A stretch of DNA of 64,000 nucleotides from Novosphingobium clariflavum (GCF_026420865.1 NZ_JAPCWC010000004.1:186001-250000), one strand, 5' to 3'. Positions 1 to 9,505 are shown, counted from the first letter of the stretch. Program-made: numbers and translations. Notes: generated by a model from the sequence alone, not told the origin.

Positions 1-1
1 C

Positions 2-907
2 CGCGTCGGCGGGCTGATGCGCTACGGCATTCCCGACTTCAAGATGGAGAAGCACCTCATCAACCGCCGCATGGTGCAGATGATGGCCGAAGGCGTGGAG
101 TTCCGCACCTCGGTCGAAGTCGGCGTGACGGTTTCGGTGGCTTCGCTCAAGGAAAACTTCGACGCCGTGGTCTTTGCCGGCGGCGCCGAGGATCCCCGTC
201 CGCTGAACATCCCCGGCTTCGAACTGCCGGGCGTGCGCTTCGCGATGGAATTCCTGACCCAGCAGAACAAGCGCAACGCAGGTGACGACGAAATGCGCGC
301 CGCCCCGCGCGGCACGCTTTCGGCCACCGGCAAGCACGTCATCGTCATCGGCGGCGGCGACACCGGCTCGGACTGCGTGGGCACCTCCAACCGTCAGGGC
401 GCGGCCTCGGTCACGCAGCTGGAAATCATGCCCAAGCCGCCACTGCACGAGAACAAGGCGATGTCCTGGCCGAACTGGCCGCTCAAGCTGCGCACCTCGT
501 CGAGCCACGAGGAAGGCTGCGAGCGTGACTGGGCGGTTCTGGCCAAGCGCGTGATCGGCGACAACGACGTCACCGGCCTCGAATGCGTCCGCGTCGAGTG
601 GAAGGACGGCAAGATGCAGGAAGTGGAAGGCAGCGAATTCACGCTCCAGGCCGACCTGATCTTCCTCGCCATGGGCTTCGTCGGCCCGCGCAAGGCCGGC
701 ATGCTCGACCAGTCGGGCGTCGACCTCGACGCGCGCGGCAACGTCAAGGCGACCATGGCCGACTACCGCACCAGCGACCCTGCCATCTGGTCGTGCGGCG
801 ACATGCGTCGCGGTCAGTCGCTGGTGGTCTGGGCGATCCGCGAAGGCCGCCAGTGCGCCCGCGCGGTGGACGAGGCGCTGATGGGCGTATCCGAACTGCC
901 GCGCTGA
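2..907 (+). CDS. gltD: Glutamate synthase small subunit, 3' part (partial)
   Basis: The frame is open from base 2, so the start lies outside the window and only the C-terminal ~300 residues are present. GltD is the FAD/NAD(P)H-dependent beta subunit of glutamate synthase; it passes electrons from NADPH to GltB, which makes glutamate from glutamine and 2-oxoglutarate. The visible part opens with [12 protein letters not shown], typical of the family. It then has a second dinucleotide-binding site ([13 protein letters not shown]) and the C-terminal FAD-contacting stretch [21 protein letters not shown] hairpin terminator follows 43 bp after the stop, so the gene ends its transcript. The identification is firm; the missing N-terminal Fe-S region cannot be judged. 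Confidence 0.95.
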   Translation, partial: RVGGLMRYGIPDFKMEKHLINRRMVQMMAEGVEFRTSVEVGVTVSVASLKENFDAVVFAGGAEDPRPLNIPGFELPGVRFAMEFLTQQNKRNAGDDEMRAAPRGTLSATGKHVIVIGGGDTGSDCVGTSNRQGAASVTQLEIMPKPPLHENKAMSWPNWPLKLRTSSSHEEGCERDWAVLAKRVIGDNDVTGLECVRVEWKDGKMQEVEGSEFTLQADLIFLAMGFVGPRKAGMLDQSGVDLDARGNVKATMADYRTSDPAIWSCGDMRRGQSLVVWAIREGRQCARAVDEALMGVSELPR

Positions 908-950
908 GCGGGGCAGCCAACACGCCGATCCTGCCATCGATCATGAAAAA

Positions 951-981
951 GGGGCGCTCCTGCAGGAGCGCCCCTTTTTTT
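951..981 (+). terminator. Rho-independent terminator after gltD
   Basis: A perfect 10-bp stem (951-960 with 965-974) closes a 4-nt loop and is followed by seven T residues. It is preceded by five A residues. It lies 43 bp after the gltD stop and separates gltD from the chemoreceptor gene. Confidence 0.93.
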
Positions 982-1133
982 GCGCATGCGTGTCAGGCTT
1001 GCGCCCCCCTCTCTCCGGCGCTGATCTGCAGCGCCGCCCTACTGCCATTCCCCTAGGTTCGCGAAAGCGCCCGATTCACCCGGAAAGTCTACTTTCGGTG
1101 TCCTTGCCGAGGCTGTCTAGGGCAGACGAAACG

Positions 1134-2906
1134 ATGATAAGGGACCAGTCCGTCCGGATTGGCCGGCTGCTTGTGGGGCTGGTCGCACTGGCCATCGTCA
1201 TCGCCGGCTTCACCACCTACAAGATCCGCTTCGGCGGCCCGATCCAGGCCAAACACGCGCTTCAGGACGAGATGCTCGCCGATATCCTGCCGCCGCCCGC
1301 CTACGTGGTGGAGCCCTATCTCGACGCCACCCTCGCGGTGAACGAACCGACCGAGGCAGCGCGCCGCCTTGACGACATGGCCAGGCTTCAGACCGAGTTC
1401 CGCCAAAGGCAGGCCTATTGGCGCGATGCTCCGCTGCCCGGCGAAGTCGCCCCCCAGATGACGCGTGTCATCGCCACCGCCGCGACGTTCTGGGAGGCGG
1501 TGGACCGGCAGTTCGTACCAGCCGTGCGCGCCCGCGACGAGGAGGCCATGCAGCGCGTGCACCGGAGCGTCCTCACCCCGCTCTACCACCGCCAGCACGA
1601 GGACGTGGTCAAGCTGGTGGAGACCTCGCGCGCCTATTCGGCCCGCGAACTGCAGCGCGACATGCTGCTGACCAGCGCCTCCCTGACTCTCAGCGCGCTG
1701 ATCGCGATCGGCGTTGCAGTGGCAATCGGCTGGACCGCGGCGCAGGCGCAATCCCGTGTCGTCCGGCCGCTCGAAGATGCGAGGCTGGCCTTCGGAGAGC
1801 TGGCGGCGGGAAGGCTGGAAACCGCGATTCCCGGCCTCGATCGAACCGACGAACTGGGCGCGATGGCCCGGGCGATGGATGTGTTCCGCCGTAGCGGTCT
1901 CGACAATCGCGAGGCGGAATCAGCGCAGCACGATCTCGTCGAGGCGCTGTCGAGCGGCCTGCGCAAGCTTGCGGACAAGGACCTGGAAGCAAAGATTCAT
2001 GACCGCTTCCCCGCCGATTACGAGCAGGTGCGCAGGAACTTCAACGCGGCCGTCGAGGCGCTGGCCGCGGCCATGACCACCGTCGGCACGGGATCGGGCA
2101 ATCTCTCCCGCACGATCGGCGAAATCCGCATGGCAACCGACGACCTCTCCGCACGCAACCAGCAACAGGCCGCCAATCTCGAGGAGACCGCAGCCTCGAT
2201 GCAACTCGTCAGCAACCGGGTGCGCGAGAGCGCGGCGACGGCGACGCGCGCGCGCAGCGCCGTCACCCTGGCCCATGCCGAGACCGGCGAAAGCGCCGAG
2301 GTCGTCCAGCAGGCGGTGACCGCCATGGCGGCAATCGAATCGTCCGCGCAGGAAATCGGCACCATCGTCGACGTGATCGATGCGATCGCCTTCCAGACCA
2401 ACCTCCTCGCCCTCAACGCCGGAGTCGAGGCGGCTCGTGCGGGCGATGCGGGCAAGGGTTTCGCGGTCGTCGCCGCCGAAGTGCGTGCCCTTGCCCAGCG
2501 TTCTGCCGATGCCGCGCAGAACATCAAGCTCCTCATCGCCAGAAGTGCCGAACAAGTGGGGGAAGGGGTCGCGCTCGTTTCCGAAAGCGGCTCACGGCTG
2601 GGCGAGATCGCCGCGCGCATTGCCGAACTGAACGACATGATTGCCGCCATGGCCCAATCGGCCATGGATCAGTCGACCGAGCTGGACCAGGTCAGCACCG
2701 CCATCAGCGAACTCGACAGGGTTACCCAGCGCAACGCCGCGATGGTCGAGCAGACGACCGCCGCAACCCGCGAACTGGAAAGCGAAGCGCATACGCTGAC
2801 CGCGCTGATGGCGCAGTTCCGCACCCAGCGCGGCATTGGCCATGCCGGATCGCTGCCCGCGCCCGACTCGCGCACCGAAGTCCGCAGGCTGCAACCGGCG
2901 GCCTGA
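1134..2906 (+). CDS. Methyl-accepting chemotaxis protein
   Basis: A 590-residue chemoreceptor. Transmembrane segments lie at about residues 11-29 and 178-200 and flank a ~150-residue helical periplasmic sensor. A HAMP domain follows (about 203-255), then the long cytoplasmic signalling coiled coil. The hairpin tip, which contacts CheA and CheW, is seen around residue 420 ([19 protein letters not shown], then [19 protein letters not shown]). I chose the ATG at 1134 because the open frame upstream (from 990) overlaps the gltD terminator and would put nearly 50 non-membrane residues before TM1. No CheR-binding pentapeptide is visible at the C-terminus. There are no che genes nearby, so it is an orphan receptor. 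The ligand is unknown. Confidence 0.93.
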   Translation: MIRDQSVRIGRLLVGLVALAIVIAGFTTYKIRFGGPIQAKHALQDEMLADILPPPAYVVEPYLDATLAVNEPTEAARRLDDMARLQTEFRQRQAYWRDAPLPGEVAPQMTRVIATAATFWEAVDRQFVPAVRARDEEAMQRVHRSVLTPLYHRQHEDVVKLVETSRAYSARELQRDMLLTSASLTLSALIAIGVAVAIGWTAAQAQSRVVRPLEDARLAFGELAAGRLETAIPGLDRTDELGAMARAMDVFRRSGLDNREAESAQHDLVEALSSGLRKLADKDLEAKIHDRFPADYEQVRRNFNAAVEALAAAMTTVGTGSGNLSRTIGEIRMATDDLSARNQQQAANLEETAASMQLVSNRVRESAATATRARSAVTLAHAETGESAEVVQQAVTAMAAIESSAQEIGTIVDVIDAIAFQTNLLALNAGVEAARAGDAGKGFAVVAAEVRALAQRSADAAQNIKLLIARSAEQVGEGVALVSESGSRLGEIAARIAELNDMIAAMAQSAMDQSTELDQVSTAISELDRVTQRNAAMVEQTTAATRELESEAHTLTALMAQFRTQRGIGHAGSLPAPDSRTEVRRLQPAA

Positions 2907-2988
2907 ATCCGTCCCGGCGTTTCCTGCCGCGCAGGCTTGACCCACCCGCCAAGCAGACCGATTCTCCAGCAGTTACGGAGACGAGGCC

Positions 2989-3297
2989 ATGCTTCTCGAA
3001 ATTGCAGAAATCGACGTCCGCCCGGGATCGGAACCCGCGTTTGCCCAGGCCATGCGCGGGGAAGGGGTCGGCCTGCTGGCCAGCTGCGACGGCGTGATCT
3101 CGGTGCAATTCGGCCAGGGCGTCGAACATGCGTCGCGCTTCGCCTTTAACGTCGTGTGGACCTCGCTCGCGGCGCACGAAGCGGCTCGCAAACTGGAAGC
3201 CTTCGCCCGCTTCCGCAGCCTGTTCGGCGATCTCGCCATCGGCGGGACCATGCACCACTTCGAGATGGATGCGCCGGTGGCCGGCACTTCAGCCTGA
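2989..3297 (+). CDS. Antibiotic biosynthesis monooxygenase (ABM) family protein
   Basis: A 102-residue single-domain protein with the size and pattern of the dimeric ferredoxin-like ABM fold: an N-terminal strand EIAEIDVRPGSEPAFAQAM, a central VISVQFGQ strand and a C-terminal helix before MHHFE. Members are small cofactor-free oxygenases or of unknown function. It is cytoplasmic with no signal peptide. Its 3' end overlaps the convergent ung gene by 9 bp. Substrate is unknown. Confidence 0.75.
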   Translation: MLLEIAEIDVRPGSEPAFAQAMRGEGVGLLASCDGVISVQFGQGVEHASRFAFNVVWTSLAAHEAARKLEAFARFRSLFGDLAIGGTMHHFEMDAPVAGTSA

Positions 3298-4008
3298 ACG
3301 GGCGGCGTCTACCGGCACTTGCCAGTCGATCCGGCCCCGTCCGTGGGCTTCGAGAAAGGCATTGGCCTGACTGAAATGGCCGCATCCGAAAAAGCCCGCA
3401 TAAGCCGAAAGCGGGCTCGGGTGCGGCGCGGTCAGGACGAGGTGATGGCTCGAGCCCAGTCCCGCCACGCGCATCGCCTTTTTCCGGGCATGGCTGCCCC
3501 AGAGCAGGAACACGCAAGGCTCCGCCCGGGCGGCGACTGCCGCGACCGCCGCATCGGTGATCGCCTCCCAGCCGCGTTTCTGGTGTGAACCGGGCTGCCC
3601 GGCCTCGACGGTGAGCGCATTGTTGAGCAGCAGCACGCCCTGGCGTGCCCAATGCTCCAGACTGCCGTGCCCAGGCGCGATCACGCCGCAATCGCTTGCC
3701 AGTTCCTTGTAGATGTTGACCAGCGAAGGAGGCACTTTAACCCCCTCCATCACCGAGAACGCCAGGCCATGCGCCTGCCCGGGGCCATGATAGGGATCCT
3801 GCCCCAGGATCACGACCCGCACCTCGTCCAGCGCCGTGAGTTCCAATGCCCGCAGCCACTGCCCGGCGGGGGGATAGATGGTCTTGCCGGCCCGCGCCTC
3901 GGCCGCGAGCCAGCCGGCCAGCCGCTGCGACTCGGGACCGTCCAGCACCGGCGCCAGCGCATCCGCCCAGGACGCAGGCACCCCTTGCATGGCCTCGGCT
4001 GCTTCCAT
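3289..4008 (-). CDS. ung: Uracil-DNA glycosylase, family 1
   Basis: A 239-residue base-excision repair enzyme that removes uracil from DNA. The water-activating motif GQDPYHG is at residues 69-75 (catalytic Asp 71), the uracil-binding LLLNNALT is at 126-133, and the DNA-intercalating HPSPLSA is at 196-202. These mark family 1 (Ung) rather than family 4 or 5. Length is usual. It is convergent with the ABM gene, and its start faces the start of the RNase D gene with 94 bp between. Confidence 0.96.
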   Translation of the reverse strand: MEAAEAMQGVPASWADALAPVLDGPESQRLAGWLAAEARAGKTIYPPAGQWLRALELTALDEVRVVILGQDPYHGPGQAHGLAFSVMEGVKVPPSLVNIYKELASDCGVIAPGHGSLEHWARQGVLLLNNALTVEAGQPGSHQKRGWEAITDAAVAAVAARAEPCVFLLWGSHARKKAMRVAGLGSSHHLVLTAPHPSPLSAYAGFFGCGHFSQANAFLEAHGRGRIDWQVPVDAARSG

Positions 4009-4102
4009 CGCTGCGCTCCTCCCGATTTGTCCGCATCTGACCGTTCACAAGGACATCCGGCCATTGCGAAAACCCGGCCCAGTCCCTAAGCATTTCCGGA
4101 CT

Positions 4103-4726
4103 ATGGCTGTCTATCTCCACGAAGAAGATCTCCCCGAAGGCGTGCTCGCGCCCGGGCCCGTTGCCGTCGACACCGAAACGATGGGACTGATCACCCCGCG
4201 CGACCGGCTTTGCGTGGTCCAGATTTCCGATGGCAAGGGTGACGAACATCTCGTCCGCTTCGCCCCGGACAGCGCCTATGACGCGCCGAATCTCAAGGCC
4301 GTACTGGCCGATCCGGCCCGCCTGAAGCTCTACCACTTCGCCCGTTTCGACCTCGCCGCGATCGAACACTACCTCGGCGTCGTCGCCGCTCCGGTGTTCT
4401 GCACGAAGATCGCCAGCAAGCTGACCCGCACCTACACCGACCGTCACGGTCTCAAGGATCTGGTGCGCGAGCTGCTGGGCAAGGAAGTCTCCAAGCAGCA
4501 GCAGTCGAGCGACTGGGGCGCGGCAGAGCTGACCGACGCGCAGAAGGACTATGCCGCCTCGGACGTGCGCTACCTCCACGCCATGCATGAGATCCTCGTC
4601 GTGCGTCTCGCGCGCGAGCATCGCACCGAGATCGCGCAGGCCTGCTTCGACTTCCTGCCCGCTCGCGCAAAGCTCGACCTTGCCGGCTGGCCCGACCACG
4701 ACATCTTCAGCCACGAAGCCGCCTGA
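4103..4726 (+). CDS. Ribonuclease D (short, exonuclease domain only)
   Basis: A 207-residue DEDD-type 3'-5' exonuclease. ExoI is seen as VAVDTETMGL, ExoII as HFARFDLAAIEHYLG and ExoIII around YAASDVRYLHAMHEIL. It lacks the C-terminal HRDC domains of the ~370-residue E. coli enzyme, as do many alphaproteobacterial homologues. The ATG at 4103 was chosen because the family sequence begins there; the frame is open further upstream. It is followed by lptC after a 24-bp gap and is probably co-transcribed with lptC and lptA. Likely role is 3' trimming of small structured RNAs. Confidence 0.88.
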   Translation: MAVYLHEEDLPEGVLAPGPVAVDTETMGLITPRDRLCVVQISDGKGDEHLVRFAPDSAYDAPNLKAVLADPARLKLYHFARFDLAAIEHYLGVVAAPVFCTKIASKLTRTYTDRHGLKDLVRELLGKEVSKQQQSSDWGAAELTDAQKDYAASDVRYLHAMHEILVVRLAREHRTEIAQACFDFLPARAKLDLAGWPDHDIFSHEAA

Positions 4727-4750
4727 GCCTGAGCCGGAGAGCACGCGCGC

Positions 4751-5398
4751 ATGTCCGAAGACGCCATCCAGATCCGCAACCGCCGGCGGCACTTTGCCGC
4801 TCCCGGTGGCTCGCATGATCGCCTGGTGGGCTTCCTGGCCAAGGCGCTGCCCACCGGCATTGGTCTGATCGCCGCCGTGATGATCCTGGTACCGCTCTCG
4901 CCGCGCGGCGAGATCAGCTTCCTGCTCGATCGCAACAAGGTGGCGGTCACCGGCCAGCGCGTGGCCGTGTCCAACGCCGCCTACCGCGGGCAGGACAAGG
5001 CCGGACGGGACTTTCTGGTCACGGCCGGGACCGCGGTGCAGCACGCGCCCGACGTCCCCGTGGTCGAAATGCTCGACCTCGTCGCCAAGATGAACATGAA
5101 GGATGGCCCCGCCAACATCGCCGCACCGCGCGGGGCCTACAACTTCGATGCCGATACCATGAAGGTCGACGGCCCCGTCAATTTCCAGGGCGCGGGCGGC
5201 TACAACATGACCACCAGCCAGGTGAACATCGACATCAAGCAAAAGACCGCGGTGGCAACCGGCGGCGTTTCGGGAGCCGTTCCCAACGGCACCTTCACCG
5301 CCCAGACCATGCACGCCGACCTCGACAACCGCGTCGTTACGCTCGAAGGCAATGCCCGGATGCGCATGACGCCCGGCAAGCTCAGGATCCCGCAATGA
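4751..5398 (+). CDS. lptC: LPS export protein LptC
   Basis: A 215-residue inner-membrane-anchored protein with one transmembrane segment at about residues 32-50, followed by a periplasmic beta-jellyroll domain. LptC passes lipopolysaccharide from the LptBFG transporter to LptA. The repeated strand pattern (for example MKVDGPVNFQGAGGYNM) and the position directly before lptA support the call. The stop overlaps the lptA start by 4 bp (ATGA), indicating translational coupling. Confidence 0.9.
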   Translation: MSEDAIQIRNRRRHFAAPGGSHDRLVGFLAKALPTGIGLIAAVMILVPLSPRGEISFLLDRNKVAVTGQRVAVSNAAYRGQDKAGRDFLVTAGTAVQHAPDVPVVEMLDLVAKMNMKDGPANIAAPRGAYNFDADTMKVDGPVNFQGAGGYNMTTSQVNIDIKQKTAVATGGVSGAVPNGTFTAQTMHADLDNRVVTLEGNARMRMTPGKLRIPQ

Positions 5399-5904
5399 AC
5401 TTCCGCTCCGGCCTTTTCCGTACCGCGATCGCCGTGCCGGTCCTCGGCCTGGCCGCTCTTGCCGCCTCGCAGCAACTCGGCGCCCAGGTCTTCTCCGGCC
5501 ACGACACCAATGCCCCCGTCGATTTCGGTGCCGACCGGATCGAGATGCAGGACAAGCAGAACCGCGTGATCCTGACCGGCAACGTCGACATCAAGCAGAC
5601 CGACTTGCGCATCCGCGCCGCCCGCACGGTGATCGACCTTGCCGATGCCAAGCAGCTCAAGGTCAATCGCATGACCGCCAGCGGCAGCGTCGTGGTGACG
5701 CGCAATGACGAGACCGCGACCGGTGACAACGCGATCTACGATTTCAACCAGCGGATCATCACCATGGTCGGCAATGCCACGCTCAAGCGCGCCGGCGGCG
5801 ATACGCTGCGCGGGGGGCGCTTCGTGATCGATCTCAAGAGCGGCGTATCCTCCGCTTCCGGCGGCCGCGTCACCGGCACGTTCAACGTTCCCAAGAAAAA
5901 GTAA
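5395..5904 (+). CDS. lptA: LPS transport periplasmic protein LptA
   Basis: A 169-residue protein with a cleavable signal peptide (hydrophobic core about 11-25, cleavage near LGAQ-VF) and an OstA-type beta-jellyroll. The family opening is seen in VDFGADRIEMQDKQNRVILTGNV. LptA polymerises into the periplasmic bridge carrying LPS to LptDE. It is coupled to lptC by an ATGA overlap. The usual next gene, lptB, is not here; a hairpin and the tailspike-like block follow instead. Confidence 0.93.
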   Translation: MNFRSGLFRTAIAVPVLGLAALAASQQLGAQVFSGHDTNAPVDFGADRIEMQDKQNRVILTGNVDIKQTDLRIRAARTVIDLADAKQLKVNRMTASGSVVVTRNDETATGDNAIYDFNQRIITMVGNATLKRAGGDTLRGGRFVIDLKSGVSSASGGRVTGTFNVPKKK

Positions 5905-5914
5905 GTTCGTCGTT

Positions 5915-5932
5915 GCCGGACGAAAGTCCGGC
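5915..5932 (+). terminator. GNRA-loop hairpin after lptA
   Basis: A perfect 7-bp GC-rich stem (5915-5921 with 5926-5932) closes a GAAA tetraloop 10 bp after the lptA stop. Only a short T run (5944-5947) lies some way downstream. It may terminate or stabilise the 3' end of the rnd-lptC-lptA transcript. Confidence 0.5.
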
Positions 5933-6013
5933 ATCACGAAAGAATTTTCCTACACGCATCGATCTGCGTATCTGGATTCGGGCCTTCTTCTCTTCCCTTG
6001 GAAAGGAGTCCCG

Positions 6014-6445
6014 ATGTCCAGCAATCCCATTACCGTGCCCAGCGGATACGCCACTGCCTTCGCGATCGGCTTTGCCGATGCCGCGAGCGGAAATCTGTCG
6101 ATCGTCGACAGCGGCCGTCCGCTCCCCGTCTCCCCCGTTCGTGCCGCCGCCGCCGCCCCGCTGACCGGCAGCACCGCGGCCTCCGGCACGTTCGGTCCGT
6201 TCACACCCATAGCGCAGCGTCCGGTCTTCATCACTCTGGGTGGCACCTGGCAAGGCACGGTCTCTCTGCGGCGTTCGCTCGACGGGGGGCAGACCCTGCT
6301 GCCGCTCACTCTCGGCGGTCAGGCCTGGGCCACCTTCAGCTCCAATGCCTGCGAGCCGCTCTGGGAAGAGCACGAAGACGGGGCCACGTTGTTCCTCGCC
6401 GTCACGCTGGCCAGCGGCACAGTGAGTTACCGCCTCTCGCAGTAA
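6014..6445 (+). CDS. Hypothetical protein, possibly phage-tail related
   Basis: A 143-residue protein with no signal peptide, membrane segment or cysteine cluster (one Cys). It is rich in Thr, Ser, Gly and Ala and reads as alternating beta strands. The segment ITLGGTWQGTVSLRRSLDGG looks like a small beta-sandwich. An SD-like AAAGGAG ends a few bases before the ATG. It lies just upstream of the beta-helix gene, separated by two hairpins, and the two may form one unit. From memory, similar proteins occur in sphingomonad prophage or gene-transfer-agent regions, but I cannot verify this. Function unknown. Confidence 0.7.
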   Translation: MSSNPITVPSGYATAFAIGFADAASGNLSIVDSGRPLPVSPVRAAAAAPLTGSTAASGTFGPFTPIAQRPVFITLGGTWQGTVSLRRSLDGGQTLLPLTLGGQAWATFSSNACEPLWEEHEDGATLFLAVTLASGTVSYRLSQ

Positions 6446-6447
6446 TG

Positions 6448-6482
6448 CCAACCTGCGTTGAGCGTGACTCATCGCAGGTTGG
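6448..6482 (+). promoter_or_regulatory. Hairpin 1 before the beta-helix gene
   Basis: A perfect 10-bp inverted repeat (6448-6457 with 6473-6482) with a 15-nt loop starts 3 bases after the upstream stop codon. No T run follows, so it is not a standard intrinsic terminator. It could stabilise the 3' end of the first cistron. Confidence 0.55.
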
Positions 6483-6508
6483 TCAAGCCCACGCGGCGCC
6501 TGAGCGTT

Positions 6509-6544
6509 CCAAGCTGCTGATGCGTCAGCATCACTGCAGCTTGG
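6509..6544 (+). promoter_or_regulatory. Hairpin 2 before the beta-helix gene
   Basis: A 9-bp outer stem (6509-6517 with 6536-6544) and a 6-bp inner stem (6518-6523 with 6528-6533) stack with a 2-nt bulge and a 4-nt GTCA loop. This makes a near-continuous 15-bp stem that ends 49 bp before the ATG of the beta-helix gene. There is no T run. It may be a leader structure, a processing site or a protein-binding element. Confidence 0.55.
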
Positions 6545-6593
6545 TATAAGCAGAGGCGCGCCCCCTCCCCATCTCCCAGATCCGGAGACACGC

Positions 6594-8360
6594 ATGTCCC
6601 AAGATTTCCTTGCCCGCGGCATGGCTGCGGCGCAGCGCCGCGACCTTGCCTCGACTCAAGCCGGTCAGGGTGCCGCGCTGATCGGCACCGAGGATGGCCG
6701 CACGGTCACCGCCTGCCTCGCCGACCTCAAGGGAGCCCTGACGCTCAAGGCGTTTGGCGCCCGGGGCGACGGCACCACATCCGACCATGCCGCCCTGCTC
6801 TCGCTGTCGAACCGCTCGGACACCATCATCGTCCCGCCCGGCAACTACCTCATCGACAACAGCACCCTCCGCCAGATCAACTACTTTCGCGGCAAGCTGA
6901 TCTGCTCGCCGGGCGTAACGTTCACGTTCACCGACAAGAGCCAGCGCGGCCTTCACTTCTATGGCGGATCGCCCAAGCTGTCCGGACTGCGGCTCACCAC
7001 CCGCGATGTGCCGCTCGGCCGCGAACTCAACGCACCGATGCTTTGCATCGACGAGGCCAGCGACGTCGTGATCGACGATCTCGAGATCGTGCGCTCCGCC
7101 GGTGCGGGTGCGCTGTTCCGCCTGTGCTCCGGCTTCCAGGGAACAAACATCCGCATCCGCAACACGCTGGCCGACGGCATGGACTTCTTCAATTCGAGCA
7201 AGGTCGCGCTGACCAATTTCCTTTCGGAAAACACCGGTGACGACGGCCTGGCGTTCCTTTCCTACACGTCGCTGGCGCAGTCCTACGACATCGTCGCCCG
7301 CAACATCATCGTCAAGAACAGCGATACCCGGGGCATCAGCGTGGTTGGCCCGGAGCGTGTGATCATCGATGGTTTCACGGTGGAATCGACGCGCGGGACG
7401 GGGGTGATCGTCTACCAGGACACCGCGAACGGCCTGCGTCAGCCGGGCAACGTGAAGATCTCGAACGGCATCATCAAGGATGCCGGACAGCGGCTCGTGT
7501 CCGGCACCTACAGCGGCAATCGTTACGGGATCGAGATCGCCAATTGCGGCGATGCCGACTTCCTCAACATCCATATCGAGAATTGCGCCGCGACCGGCTT
7601 CGTCTCGTCCAACACGCAGCCGTCCGTGCTCACCAGCCGCAACGTCCGGGTCAAGACAAGCGGCGACAAGGGATTCCTCGTTTCGGTGCCAGGCGGCGGA
7701 GCCTGGCACCATGATGGTTGCGAAACGATCGACACGCAGGGACACGGCTTCAATTCGACGGTCGCCGTGGGCGGCATCATGACTTTCGGCACCCGCATCG
7801 TCCGGCAAGCCGCAATGGCCGGGGGCGGCAACGGCGTCAACAATCGCGCCATATCCGACAGCATCGGCGGCGCGGTGGCTGGGCGATCGACCGTGATCAT
7901 CGACAACCAGGCGGCCAACACCGGCTACGTCTACTACAACGATGGCAATGGCAACGGCAGCGTGGGCGACTTCGACTTCACCACCTCGAGCGGCTATTAC
8001 ATCTTCCAGCAGAATGCCAACAACATAGCGGTCCAGGGCATCCGGCGCAGCAAGCGCAGCAACCAGATCACGCAAGTGTCGGGCAGCATCGCGCTGAGCG
8101 GCACGCGCGGCGAACAGGACTACTTCACGACCGCAGCCCTGACCGGCGCGCTCGACATCGTGCTGCCCACCTTCGGCCTCTGGCACAACGCCGAGTTCTC
8201 GCTATCCCGCTTCGACACGAGCGGAAGCTATGCGGTCACCTTCAAGTCGGGAAGCACCACGATTGCCGCGATCGAAGCCGGCGGCAATCCGGCAAAGATG
8301 GTGGTGCGCTACGACAGCGTGAACAACCTGTGGCGCAAGGCCGGTCGATACGATCTGTGA
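6594..8360 (+). CDS. Right-handed beta-helix protein with tailspike-like N-terminus
   Basis: A 588-residue protein. The first ~60 residues, including GQGAALIGTEDGRTV, resemble the head-binding or linker segment of phage tailspikes. The motif LTLKAFGARGDGTTSDHAAL, the usual opening of the pectate-lyase-3 beta-helix, follows. Residues ~80-480 show repeated short strands with stacked Asn, Ile and Val (for example VKISNGIIKDA, IEIANCGDADFLNIHIENC). The C-terminus is a separate beta-rich domain. There is no signal peptide. Such proteins bind or cut polysaccharide. The gene is convergent with an exopolysaccharide sugar transferase, which suggests surface polysaccharide as substrate. No catalytic residues can be assigned by eye. 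Confidence 0.8.
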   Translation: MSQDFLARGMAAAQRRDLASTQAGQGAALIGTEDGRTVTACLADLKGALTLKAFGARGDGTTSDHAALLSLSNRSDTIIVPPGNYLIDNSTLRQINYFRGKLICSPGVTFTFTDKSQRGLHFYGGSPKLSGLRLTTRDVPLGRELNAPMLCIDEASDVVIDDLEIVRSAGAGALFRLCSGFQGTNIRIRNTLADGMDFFNSSKVALTNFLSENTGDDGLAFLSYTSLAQSYDIVARNIIVKNSDTRGISVVGPERVIIDGFTVESTRGTGVIVYQDTANGLRQPGNVKISNGIIKDAGQRLVSGTYSGNRYGIEIANCGDADFLNIHIENCAATGFVSSNTQPSVLTSRNVRVKTSGDKGFLVSVPGGGAWHHDGCETIDTQGHGFNSTVAVGGIMTFGTRIVRQAAMAGGGNGVNNRAISDSIGGAVAGRSTVIIDNQAANTGYVYYNDGNGNGSVGDFDFTTSSGYYIFQQNANNIAVQGIRRSKRSNQITQVSGSIALSGTRGEQDYFTTAALTGALDIVLPTFGLWHNAEFSLSRFDTSGSYAVTFKSGSTTIAAIEAGGNPAKMVVRYDSVNNLWRKAGRYDL

Positions 8361-8374
8361 AAACAGGCAGGAAC

Positions 8375-8401
8375 CAGTGCGCCCCGGCAATGGGCGCACT
8401 G
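8375..8401. terminator. Shared hairpin between convergent genes
   Basis: A perfect 10-bp inverted repeat (8375-8384 with 8392-8401) with a 7-nt loop lies between the stop codons of the beta-helix gene and the sugar transferase. T runs are weak on both strands. Confidence 0.55.
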
Positions 8402-8410
8402 TACCCGCCG

Positions 8411-9505
8411 TCAGAATGCGCGATCGTGCACAAGCACGCGCAGCGTGAGGAACACGATCTGGATATCCCGCAGGATGGTCCAGCCCTCGAGATATTCGAG
8501 GTCCGATTGCAGGCGATTGACGAGATCGGATTCGCGGTCGGTAGCGCCGCGATAGCCGCGCACCTGGGCCAGACCCGAAAGTCCGGGCTTCAGCGAATGG
8601 CGCTGCCAGTAGCGAAGATCCACTTCCCAGAACAGCTTGTTGCCGGCCAGCGATCCGGTGGCGTGAGGGCGCGGCCCGACCACGCTCATGTCGCCCAGCA
8701 GGACATTGAGCAGCTGCGGCAGTTCGTCGATGCTGGTCCGGCGGATGAAACGGCCGACAGCGGTGATCCGCTGGTCGTCCTTCGAGGCCGACTGATTGCC
8801 ATCCCGGTCGCACAGGGCCTGCGTCATCGAGCGGAACTTGTACATGTTGAAGAAACGGTTGCCGCGCCCCATGCGGCGCTGGGTGAAGAACACCGGCCCG
8901 CCGTCCTGCAGCTTCACCGCCAGGGCAACCGCGATCATCAGCGGCGAGAGCGCCAGAACGGCGATGCCCGCGAAAGTGACGTCGAACAGGCGCTTGATCG
9001 CCCGCTCACGCAGGCCCAGCGGCCCTGCCGATACCAGCAGCAACCCGTGGTTGGCGGTGACGCGCGCGCCCTGGGCGCCAAGGCGGGCCACTTCATCATC
9101 CAGCACTTCACCGTCGACATTGGCGCCCTTGAGGATCATCGCCCATTCCATCCGGCGATCCGCCGGGCAGCTGATGATGACCCTGTCGATGTTGCGCAGC
9201 GCCAGCCCGAGCCGGTCGAGCGCATGAGGATCGGTAAGGTCGGCACGCAAGCCCATGGCTGCCGCCGAAATCCGGATCGCGCCGGGCAGACGCAACTGCG
9301 GGCCGCCGTCATCGATGATCAGTTCGTTGATGACGTTCGATCCGCAGCGCCAGGTGACGAAACTGCGCAGTTGCAGCCGGGACCAGGCCATCAGGACCAG
9401 CGCCAGGATCGCCCCGCCGCTGAAGGCGCCGCGCGAGGCCTCGCTCGACGATTTCATCAGGAACTGCACAAAGACGACCACCGCCAGCGCAACAAGCATC
9501 GCCAC
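8411..9505 (-). CDS. Sugar transferase, catalytic C-terminal part
   Basis: This 364-residue part begins with a GTG immediately after the interrupting TAA, so termination-reinitiation could express it. It keeps two N-terminal membrane helices, a CoA-binding-like middle region, the re-entrant helix ([20 protein letters not shown]) and the full bacterial sugar transferase domain. Domain hallmarks are [45 protein letters not shown] and [15 protein letters not shown]. Isolated C-terminal domains of this family can keep phosphoglycosyl transferase activity, so partial function is conceivable. No other EPS assembly genes lie in the window. Confidence 0.8.
   Translation of the reverse strand: MAMLVALAVVVFVQFLMKSSSEASRGAFSGGAILALVLMAWSRLQLRSFVTWRCGSNVINELIIDDGGPQLRLPGAIRISAAAMGLRADLTDPHALDRLGLALRNIDRVIISCPADRRMEWAMILKGANVDGEVLDDEVARLGAQGARVTANHGLLLVSAGPLGLRERAIKRLFDVTFAGIAVLALSPLMIAVALAVKLQDGGPVFFTQRRMGRGNRFFNMYKFRSMTQALCDRDGNQSASKDDQRITAVGRFIRRTSIDELPQLLNVLLGDMSVVGPRPHATGSLAGNKLFWEVDLRYWQRHSLKPGLSGLAQVRGYRGATDRESDLVNRLQSDLEYLEGWTILRDIQIVFLTLRVLVHDRAF

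Noticed and set aside
6594..8360. Functional pectate lyase
   Set aside because: The beta-helix fold is supported, but no pectate-lyase calcium or Arg catalytic residues can be placed.
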